DNA of 14,629 nt from positions 1 through 14,629 of the forward strand of contig CAZYGU010000021.1 in NCBI GenBank assembly GCA_964646785.1, written 5' to 3'. Both the position numbers and the translations under genes were made by a program. Source of the stretch: JBGTNQ01 sp964646785 (lineage in GTDB: Bacteria > Patescibacteriota > Minisyncoccia > Phycocordibacterales > Zambryskibacteraceae). Shown piece by piece: positions 5,248 through 10,485 of this stretch. Position 1 is the stretch's first letter; every line of letters begins with the position of its first letter. The notes beneath the pieces were generated by a model. That model was not told where the DNA came from, did no database searches, and saw nothing but the letters and a program-made list of their open reading frames with translations.

Positions 5248-5889
5248 ATGATAGAAACACTACTAAAAAAAGTGCCGGTAGGAATTATTGTTTTTCTGAT
5301 GTTTGCAGTTACGGGAATCGGTGCTGCTGAGATGCTACACGATAAGGGTAAGGTTCAAAATTTTGATCGTTCAAATGATGGATCAAAATCAGAATTAAAT
5401 AGTCAGTCATCAAAATCAACGACAGTAAACCGAGTTTCTGATGATAGTAATAGTGGAGAGGTAAGACAGTCATCAAAATCATCAGATGATACGAAAGGTT
5501 CTGAGATTAAGCAGTCATCAAAATCAAGTGATCGACGAGGTGATGATGATAGTGATGATGACGAAGATGAGGATGAGTGGGATGACGATTCATACAGAGG
5601 AAAGACGACTGTTCAGACAAGTACCACACCTGCACCAGTAGTGAACACAACCACGACATTTACAATGGCTCAGGTTTCAACACACAACACATCTGCAAGT
5701 TGTTACTCTGTGGTAAGTGGAAGTGTGTACGATCTTACTACATGGATTAACCAACATCCTGGTGGAAGTTCTGCAATTAAGTCTATGTGTGGAGTAGATG
5801 GTACATCTGCATATAATCAACAGCATGCAGGATCTTCACGTCCGAAAAATGAATTAGCAGGATTTAAGATTGGTATATTGGCACAGTAA
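5248..5889 (+). CDS. Membrane-anchored cytochrome-b5-like protein with low-complexity stalk
   Basis: This 213-residue protein has three parts. A hydrophobic N-terminal anchor lies at about residues 9-27. A low-complexity stalk (about 35-140) holds three QSSKS repeats, a run of Asp/Glu (98-114) and Thr/Pro-rich sequence. The C-terminal domain (137-213) resembles cytochrome b5: FTMAQVSTHNTSASCYSVVSGSVYDLTTWINQHPGGSSAIKSMCG. His170 of HPGG and His193 (NQQHAGS) are at the positions expected for the two heme ligands. Cys152 and Cys181 could form a disulfide, which fits an extracellular domain. Role by inference: heme binding or electron transfer at the cell surface, held away from the membrane by the stalk. 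No partner oxidoreductase is adjacent. A strong terminator follows, so it is probably a single-gene unit. Confidence 0.8.
   Translation: MIETLLKKVPVGIIVFLMFAVTGIGAAEMLHDKGKVQNFDRSNDGSKSELNSQSSKSTTVNRVSDDSNSGEVRQSSKSSDDTKGSEIKQSSKSSDRRGDDDSDDDEDEDEWDDDSYRGKTTVQTSTTPAPVVNTTTTFTMAQVSTHNTSASCYSVVSGSVYDLTTWINQHPGGSSAIKSMCGVDGTSAYNQQHAGSSRPKNELAGFKIGILAQ
5404..5526 (+). repeat. Three copies of a 15-bp coding repeat in the stalk
   Basis: CAGTCATCAAAATCA occurs exactly at 5404-5418, 5467-5481 and 5512-5526. The offsets are 63 and 45 bp, both multiples of three, so each copy encodes QSSKS. The sequence between copies has diverged. This layout points to stalk growth by in-frame duplication. Confidence 0.75.
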
Positions 5890-5911
5890 TCTACATAAGG
5901 GATATAGATGC

Positions 5912-5940
5912 AAAAAAACTCGGTATATACCGAGTTTTTT
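5912..5940 (+). terminator. Strong Rho-independent terminator
   Basis: AAAAAACTCGGTA (5913-5925) and TACCGAGTTTTTT (5928-5940) form a long perfect stem ending in six T. It lies about 20 bp after the cytochrome-b5-like gene. Confidence 0.9.
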
Positions 5941-5992
5941 GCATTTTAGTACTTGAACGTACATGGTACAGTTATATGTGGTACGTTAACCA

Positions 5993-5998
5993 TATAAT
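5993..5998 (+). promoter_or_regulatory. -10 box TATAAT of the DUF1761-VOC-DUF1801 operon
   Basis: A perfect TATAAT ends 10 nt before the ATG at 6009, implying a leader of only a few bases. The -35 region is not recognisable. An imperfect inverted repeat (TTATAT...GGT with ACC...ATATAA, 5972-5997) overlaps the box and could bind a regulator. Confidence 0.5.
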
Positions 5999-6008
5999 AT
6001 TTTCATTC

Positions 6009-6416
6009 ATGGACTATACCCTTATTGTGTTTGCAACATTAGCCCAGTTTGCTCTTGGAGCACTGTGGTACTCACCGCTATTATTTGGAAAATGGTGGAT
6101 GGTGATTATGGAATGTACAGATCTCCCCAAGGAGGAATTACAGAAACAGCAGAAGGAAATGATGCCGTTTTATGCTCTGCAGTTGTTTCTAACATTATTC
6201 ACCACGTTTTCTTTTGTGAATCTTGTTCCATATGTACATGATTTGAGTGCTTACCATCTTGTGTTTTGGCTATGGATTGGGTTTATTGCACCTGTACAAA
6301 TTGCGGCAGTTATTTGGGCAAATACAAAAAAACAATATTGGTTTAAACAAATTTTCGTTATGGCACTCGGTCAGCTTGCTGGGATGATGCTAATGGCGTG
6401 GATTCTCTCACTCTAA
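6009..6416 (+). CDS. DUF1761-family integral membrane protein
   Basis: This 135-residue protein has four membrane helices. The first helix with FALGALWYSPLLFGKWWM (residues 13-31) is the DUF1761 signature (G-x-x-W-Y-S-P-x-x-F-G-x-x-W). Function is unknown for the family. An ATG at 5976 is in frame, but I chose 6009 because the family starts here and TATAAT lies just upstream of it. It is first in a tight operon: the next start is 6 bp after its stop, with no terminator between. Confidence 0.75.
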   Translation: MDYTLIVFATLAQFALGALWYSPLLFGKWWMVIMECTDLPKEELQKQQKEMMPFYALQLFLTLFTTFSFVNLVPYVHDLSAYHLVFWLWIGFIAPVQIAAVIWANTKKQYWFKQIFVMALGQLAGMMLMAWILSL

Positions 6417-6422
6417 AAAAAT

Positions 6423-6809
6423 ATGAATACAATTGGATATTTTGAAATACAATCTGATGATCCTGAAAAAGCTTCACTCTTCTATCAGCATGTGTTTGGT
6501 TGGAAATGTTTGAGAGAACTTAATATGCCTATCGAATATTTTCGTATTGATGGTGCAGGAATGAATGGTGCCATTCTCAAGCGTCCAACTCATACACCAC
6601 CGCCAGAGTGTGGAACAAACGCATTCACAAACTCGATCCAGGTTGCAGACTTTGATGATATTGCAATGAAAATTATTGAAAATGGCGGACAGGTTGCGCT
6701 TCCGAAATTTCCGGTACTCGGTAAATGTTGGCAAGGATATTTTATGGATGGAGATCAGAATGTGTTTGGAATATTCCAAGTAGATCCAAAAGCGGGAACA
6801 TCTCTATGA
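6423..6809 (+). CDS. VOC-superfamily (glyoxalase-fold) protein
   Basis: This 128-residue protein opens with IGYFEIQSDDPEKASLFYQHVFGWKC (residues 4-29), the standard beta-alpha start of vicinal-oxygen-chelate proteins (F-E-I-x-x-x-D-x-x-x-A-x-x-F-Y-x-x-x-F-G-W). It ends with GYFMDGDQNVFGIFQVD, the closing strand with the conserved D-x-x-G-N/D-x-F-G-x-[FW]. Length fits a two-module single domain. Members include glyoxalases, dioxygenases and antibiotic-binding proteins; this 'predicted enzyme related to lactoylglutathione lyase' subgroup has no defined substrate. Its TGA overlaps the next ATG (ATGA, 6806-6809), which implies translational coupling. Confidence 0.85.
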   Translation: MNTIGYFEIQSDDPEKASLFYQHVFGWKCLRELNMPIEYFRIDGAGMNGAILKRPTHTPPPECGTNAFTNSIQVADFDDIAMKIIENGGQVALPKFPVLGKCWQGYFMDGDQNVFGIFQVDPKAGTSL

Positions 6810-7363
6810 AAAAGGTAAACAATGTCGAAGCGTATATCGCTGGTTTTTCAAGTGAAACGCAAAAGCTTTTGCTCGAAATTCGGAGAATAATTACCAAAAC
6901 CGCTCCCAAGGCAGATGAGGTTATTAGTTATGGTATGCCCGCATACAAGTACCATGGGATGCTCCTGTATTTTGCTGGAAACAAAAAGCATGTTGGGCTC
7001 TATCCAATGCCGAGTGCTGTTCTTCATTTTAAAAAAGAACTCACTTCGTATGTCACATCGAAATCTACCATTCAGTTTCCAATTGGGAAAAAACTTCCAG
7101 TAAGTCTTGTTACACGTATTGTGAAATTTCGTCTTGCGGAAAATTTAGAAAAGGAATTGAAAAAGAAAAGTTCTTTGGATGTATTTCCTGAAGATTTAGT
7201 ATCTCCTGCACGTAGGGCACTTCATACGGCAGGTATTAACACCTTAAAAAAACTTTCTCAGTATCGAGAATCTGAATTGCTGTCTCTTCATGGGATGGGA
7301 CCAAGTTCAATACCAAAATTGCGTAAGGCACTTGCGATGAAGCATCTATCTTTCAAAAAGTAA
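6806..7363 (+). CDS. DUF1801 (YdhG-like) domain fused to a helix-hairpin-helix tail
   Basis: The 185-residue protein has an N-terminal DUF1801 domain (about residues 5-118; VEAYIAGFSSETQKLLLEIRRIITKTAPKADEVISYGMPAYKYHGMLLYFAGNKKHVGLYP is highly typical). A C-terminal segment (131-178) contains SPARRALHTAGINTLKKLSQYRESELLSLHGMGPSSIPKLRKAL. That tail matches the helix-hairpin-helix pattern of the RNA polymerase alpha C-terminal domain (A-L-x-x-A-G-I-x-T-x-x-x-L ... L-L-x-x-x-G-x-G-x-x-S-I-x-x-L). Nucleic-acid binding is inferred. DUF1801 proteins resemble yeast frataxin-related iron chaperones, but their bacterial function is unsettled. The ATG at 6806 is chosen because it overlaps the VOC stop codon and starts the conserved domain; an upstream in-frame start at 6725 would lie within the VOC gene. 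Confidence 0.8.
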   Translation: MKKVNNVEAYIAGFSSETQKLLLEIRRIITKTAPKADEVISYGMPAYKYHGMLLYFAGNKKHVGLYPMPSAVLHFKKELTSYVTSKSTIQFPIGKKLPVSLVTRIVKFRLAENLEKELKKKSSLDVFPEDLVSPARRALHTAGINTLKKLSQYRESELLSLHGMGPSSIPKLRKALAMKHLSFKK

Positions 7364-7421
7364 GTTGTGTTTGATTACTTTATGTAATCTCGCACGGTAT
7401 TGTTCGTCTTCAGATGTAACT

Positions 7422-8078
7422 ATGCAAAAATCAACACAAATAATTATTACTGGAGCAATTCTCGCTGTTCTTCTCAGTGTTCTCTTTTTTGGATTGAAGA
7501 AGAACTTTATCGATACAGATACACCGCTACCAGTACAAACAAATACAGTTTCAAATGGTATCGTCACAATTTCTTATCCGGAAAACTTTGGGCTTGCCAC
7601 AACGAAGGATCAAATACTTGTGAAGTCATATATTCCATCCTGTGATGATGGATTCGATTATTGTGTGTATTACAAGGGTGAAGTATACGCGGGTACAAAT
7701 TTTGAAAGTGCTGGACTCTCAATACGAAAGCGTTTGGATCTTTCTTCACTTAATGCCTGCCTGCAGACAAGTCCAGAGGGGTATACAAATTTGTCACCAA
7801 AGGTTCTTAAGAAAAATTCTTACGAAATGAGTGTATTTGCACCAATAGGGGATGCGGCAGCGGGACATTATGCAAATGGTGAAATGTATCGTATCTATAC
7901 TGAAGGACAATGTGTGCAGTTTGATATTCGTATTGGTGAGACACAATTTCTTAATTATCCAGTGGGGAGCAAGGTTGAATTTACCATGGCTGATCGTTTG
8001 AACATGATGACTACACTTCGATCAATTATTACTGGTATGGTACTCGTGCGCACGGGTGAAACATTAGTCTTGCCATAA
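7422..8078 (+). CDS. Membrane-anchored extracellular protein with four cysteines, unrecognised
   Basis: I do not recognise this 218-residue protein. A single N-terminal membrane helix (residues 7-24) with Lys just after it and a hydrophilic remainder indicates an outward-facing anchored protein. Four cysteines (74, 81, 113, 164) could make two disulfides. The body (GIVTISYPENFGLATTKDQILV, later MYRIYTEGQCVQFDIRIGETQF) looks like a beta-rich fold of the kind often found in CPR surface proteins. An in-frame ATG at 7365 would add 19 residues before the anchor with a poor signal-like sequence, so 7422 is preferred. It may be transcribed with the upstream operon, which ends 58 bp earlier without a terminator. 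Confidence 0.7.
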   Translation: MQKSTQIIITGAILAVLLSVLFFGLKKNFIDTDTPLPVQTNTVSNGIVTISYPENFGLATTKDQILVKSYIPSCDDGFDYCVYYKGEVYAGTNFESAGLSIRKRLDLSSLNACLQTSPEGYTNLSPKVLKKNSYEMSVFAPIGDAAAGHYANGEMYRIYTEGQCVQFDIRIGETQFLNYPVGSKVEFTMADRLNMMTTLRSIITGMVLVRTGETLVLP

Positions 8079-8080
8079 TA

Positions 8081-8106
8081 AAAACCACCCAACAAGTTGG
8101 GTGGTT
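8081..8106 (-). terminator. Terminator between convergent genes, best on the minus strand
   Basis: AACCACCCAAC (8083-8093) and GTTGGGTGGTT (8096-8106) form an 11-bp stem with a 2-nt centre. On the minus strand it runs into TTTTTATT, a good U tract. On the plus strand a clear T run is lacking, though the hairpin may still help end the 7422-8078 transcript. The stop codon of the minus-strand gene overlaps it. Confidence 0.8.
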
Positions 8107-8389
8107 ACGGTGCTTGTTTGCGTTTTGCTACGCGTTTTTCGGGGACATATCTGACAAGTTCGAAATTTCCAAACGTTTGGAATTCCTCCTGAATCACGAC
8201 ACTCTCCATGAGTGAGTAGAGTCTCCCGTGGTAGAGCATACGTAATCCTTTTAGAATTTTCTCACCCGGTTTACCAGGAAGAGGAAGTTTTCGGTGTGTT
8301 TTATCCTCTTCTTTGTAAGCTTTTTGTTTTGGGGCGAGGTGTTCGTATTTGTTTATATGGCTACCTCGCAGCTTTTTTCGTTTTGCCAC
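8105..8389 (-). CDS. Small basic protein, unrecognised
   Basis: I do not recognise this protein. With the preferred GTG start at 8389 it has 94 residues, begins MAKRKKLRGSHINKYEHL and ends EKRVAKRKQAP, with many Lys/Arg throughout and no membrane helix. This suggests a nucleic-acid or ribosome-associated protein, by charge alone. The frame is open to an ATG at 8476 (123 residues) with another at 8440. However, AGGAG (8399-8395) stands 5 nt before the GTG, an ideal Shine-Dalgarno arrangement absent at the other two. A promoter-like pair upstream of 8440 fits a transcript starting near 8434. Confidence 0.6.
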   Translation of the reverse strand: MAKRKKLRGSHINKYEHLAPKQKAYKEEDKTHRKLPLPGKPGEKILKGLRMLYHGRLYSLMESVVIQEEFQTFGNFELVRYVPEKRVAKRKQAP

Positions 8390-8440
8390 ATTGGCTCCTC
8401 GTGTGTAATGAAATAGGGAATGTTCTTTTGTCCGGACCAT

Positions 8441-8468
8441 ATAGTAACCAAAATGGACAAAAAAACAA
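8441..8468 (-). promoter_or_regulatory. Possible promoter of the small basic protein gene
   Basis: On the minus strand TTGTTT (8468-8463) and TACTAT (8446-8441) are 16 bp apart, giving a leader of about 45 nt to the GTG at 8389. It overlaps the plus-strand promoter of the Maf gene, so the two could compete. Confidence 0.35.
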
Positions 8469-8482
8469 GATGACATTATTCT
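8454..8482 (+). promoter_or_regulatory. Promoter of the Maf-like gene, leaderless type
   Basis: TGGACA (8454-8459) and TATTCT (8477-8482) are 17 bp apart. The -10 ends 6 nt before the ATG at 8489, so the message should start at or beside the start codon. Confidence 0.6.
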
Positions 8483-8488
8483 AAGGGA

Positions 8489-9049
8489 ATGAAAATCATT
8501 CTGGGTAGCTCATCTCCATTTCGAAAAGGAGTTCTCGATAGAGCGGGAATTTCTTTTGAAGTAGTGAAACCTGACATTAATGAGAAAAGTATTCGTGCTG
8601 AAAAACATGAGCAGATACCACTTATTCTCTCTTTTGCGAAGGCACAAGCTGTGGCACAAAAAATAACTGATGAAGCGATAATTATCGCGTGTGATCAGGT
8701 CATTGTTTGTAATGGGATGTTGCTTGAAAAGCCTGAAAGCGAAGACGAAGTAAGGGAGTCGTACAAGATGTATCAACAGTACCCAGTACAGTATGTGAAT
8801 GGTATTACTGTTCTTAATACTAAGACTGGCGATAGTATCACTGCGCAGGAAGTTTCTGTTGTTAGGTTCAAAACAATGCCATCAGAGTTTATTGAAGACC
8901 AAATTACGAAGGGAATTATATTTCAATGTGCTGGAGGAATTGGAGATGAAACAGAAGATCACTATGGAATAATTGAGCAAGGCACAAAAGACAGTCTGCA
9001 AGGGTTACCACTTCGCTTTGTGCAAGAAATGATGGGAAAAGTGGGGTAA
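8489..9049 (+). CDS. Maf/YceF-type nucleotide pyrophosphatase
   Basis: Maf proteins hydrolyse non-canonical or modified nucleoside triphosphates to monophosphates (house-cleaning), and YceF prefers m7GTP. Visible motifs are GSSSPFRKGVLDRAGISFEV (residues 6-25, the S-x-S-P-x-R phosphate-binding loop), LSFAKAQA (47-54), IIACDQVIVCNGMLLEKP (65-82, with the S/C-D-Q-V form seen in YceF), and CAGGIGDETEDHYGIIEQ followed by GLPL. Length (186 residues) is normal. The CDQV wording and LQGLPL tail favour the YceF branch, but specificity is inferred. The small domain between the motifs is complete and no catalytic residue is obviously missing. It is a single gene with its own promoter, divergent from the basic protein gene. 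Confidence 0.9.
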   Translation: MKIILGSSSPFRKGVLDRAGISFEVVKPDINEKSIRAEKHEQIPLILSFAKAQAVAQKITDEAIIIACDQVIVCNGMLLEKPESEDEVRESYKMYQQYPVQYVNGITVLNTKTGDSITAQEVSVVRFKTMPSEFIEDQITKGIIFQCAGGIGDETEDHYGIIEQGTKDSLQGLPLRFVQEMMGKVG

Positions 9050-9078
9050 ATATCAGTGGGAGGTGCTTCTTATAAGGA

Positions 9079-9107
9079 TTGACGCAATTAATTTTTCAGT
9101 ATATAGT
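9079..9107 (+). promoter_or_regulatory. Promoter of the polysaccharide operon
   Basis: TTGACG (9079-9084) and TATAGT (9102-9107) are 17 bp apart, one mismatch each from consensus. Transcription would start near 9114, leaving a leader of about 50 nt before the GT2 gene. Confidence 0.65.
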
Positions 9108-9110
9108 ACT

Positions 9111-9146
9111 TTTTCGTCTAAAAAAATACGAAAAGAGTATTTTCGT
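9111..9146 (+). repeat. TTTTCGT / ACGAAAA / TTTTCGT elements in the operon leader
   Basis: TTTTCGT (9111-9117), its complement ACGAAAA (9128-9134) and TTTTCGT again (9140-9146) lie in the predicted leader. The middle copy can pair with either flank, with 10-nt and 5-nt loops, so two exclusive hairpins are possible. They could equally be binding sites for a protein. Confidence 0.5.
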
Positions 9147-9165
9147 GTTGATTTGGTACATATAA

Positions 9166-10476
9166 ATGAAAAAAGTAGCAAAAATATTTAAAATTGAAGA
9201 TATGTCAGTTTGGTACGACGGGCTTGTGTTTCTTGTTTCATTAATCCTTCTTATTGCTCTATTTGTATTTAAGGCGGATCATGTTGGAGTTGGACATTGG
9301 TTTCTTTTTTTATACACAGTTTTGATCACCGTGTTTCAGTTATTTCGCTTGCTTGCCGCAATTATTTCCCCAAGGGTACTTGCTGTTATTGAGTCTGGTC
9401 ATATAGATAACGAAAATTACACTCCAAGTGTCACTATTGTTATCCCATGTAAGAATGAAGGAAAAGATATTGCTCATACAATTTTAAAATCTTTTGAAGC
9501 AGATTATCCAAAAGATTTACTCGAAGTTATTGTTATCAATGATGGAAGCACAGATGATACTTTGTCAGAAATTTTAAAAGTAAAAGAGTCGCATCCTGAG
9601 CTTATTATTATTGATTGGAAAGAGAATCGCGGAAAAAGAGAAGGTATGGCGGCAGGTTTTCGTATTGCAAAGGGTGAAATTGTTGTTCAACTCGATAGTG
9701 ATAGTTATATTGAACCAAAAAAATTCCGTGATCTAATTAGACCATTTGCGAATCCTATTGTTGGAGCAGTATGTGCTCATGCTGATGTGGCGAATGCAGA
9801 TAAGAATTTCATTACTAAGATGCAAGCGGGTTACTATTTTATTGCTTTTCGAATTCTAAAAGCTGCTGAGTCGTCTCTCTGTAGTGTATTTTGTTGTAGT
9901 GGTTGTTCCTCGGCATACCGAAAGGAAATTGTGATGCCTATTATGGAGGAGTGGCTCGCTGAACAGTTTATGGGTGTTACGGTAAAGCATGGTGATGATA
10001 GGTCTCTTACTGGATGGGTTTTAAAACAAGGATATAGGACTATCTACACACATAAAGCGCAGGCATACACAATTGCACCAGAAAATATGAAGCAGTTGTT
10101 CCGACAGCAAATTCGTTGGAAAAAATCATGGGTTTCAAATGCTTTTTTTACATTTAAATATATCTTCAAAACAGATCCGTTTGTTGGGGTATTTTATTTC
10201 ACTCCTCTTGTACTAATCTCGTTTCTGACTCCCTTAGTGGCTCTATTTAATATCTACTTACTATCTATTTGGCGCGGTTCACTCCCTTTTGCGTACCTCA
10301 CAGGAGGATTGATTGTTACGTTGCTTTATATGCTGTATGCAGCAAGACATACTAATGGTAAGAAAAAGTATATTGGTCATTTCTTAGCATGGCAGTTCCT
10401 AACTGTAACAGTGTTCTGCTACTTTATTTTCTATTCAGCATTTACTTTTAGAAATCAAAGCTGGGCAACTAGATAA
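9166..10476 (+). CDS. Processive GT2 polysaccharide synthase (hyaluronan/chitin-synthase/NodC-like)
   Basis: This 436-residue membrane glycosyltransferase has two N-terminal helices (about residues 18-36 and 44-67), a cytosolic GT2 domain (86-330) and about three C-terminal helices (340-366, 374-392, 405-426). Catalytic motifs are complete: VINDGSTDDT (123-132), QLDSDS (175-180), GDDRSLT (276-282, the acceptor-side base) and QQIRWKKSW (314-322, Q-x-x-R-W). GDDRxLT with QQxRWxKS is characteristic of hyaluronan synthases and NodC, and the terminal SWATR resembles the SWGTR/K tail of chitin-type synthases. Such enzymes polymerise UDP-sugars, commonly GlcNAc, and pass the chain through the membrane. 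The adjacent double NodB protein, 9 bp downstream, supports a GlcNAc-containing product. Exact sugar and linkage cannot be read. The start has no Shine-Dalgarno sequence. Confidence 0.9.
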   Translation: MKKVAKIFKIEDMSVWYDGLVFLVSLILLIALFVFKADHVGVGHWFLFLYTVLITVFQLFRLLAAIISPRVLAVIESGHIDNENYTPSVTIVIPCKNEGKDIAHTILKSFEADYPKDLLEVIVINDGSTDDTLSEILKVKESHPELIIIDWKENRGKREGMAAGFRIAKGEIVVQLDSDSYIEPKKFRDLIRPFANPIVGAVCAHADVANADKNFITKMQAGYYFIAFRILKAAESSLCSVFCCSGCSSAYRKEIVMPIMEEWLAEQFMGVTVKHGDDRSLTGWVLKQGYRTIYTHKAQAYTIAPENMKQLFRQQIRWKKSWVSNAFFTFKYIFKTDPFVGVFYFTPLVLISFLTPLVALFNIYLLSIWRGSLPFAYLTGGLIVTLLYMLYAARHTNGKKKYIGHFLAWQFLTVTVFCYFIFYSAFTFRNQSWATR

Positions 10477-10485
10477 TCGGCTATC

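Noticed and set aside
5404..5526. CRISPR-like spaced repeats
   Set aside because: Only three 15-bp copies with unequal in-frame spacing; they encode a QSSKS protein repeat.
6725..6805. Upstream start for the DUF1801 gene
   Set aside because: It lies within the VOC gene; the ATGA overlap at 6806 gives the conserved N-terminus.
7365..7421. N-terminal extension of the four-cysteine protein
   Set aside because: The extra 19 residues precede the membrane anchor and look unlike a signal sequence; MQKSTQIII at 7422 is a better start.
8390..8476. ATG starts at 8476 and 8440 for the minus-strand basic protein
   Set aside because: Neither has a Shine-Dalgarno sequence and their nearest -10-like boxes are too close; the GTG at 8389 has an ideal one. 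Not excluded outright.
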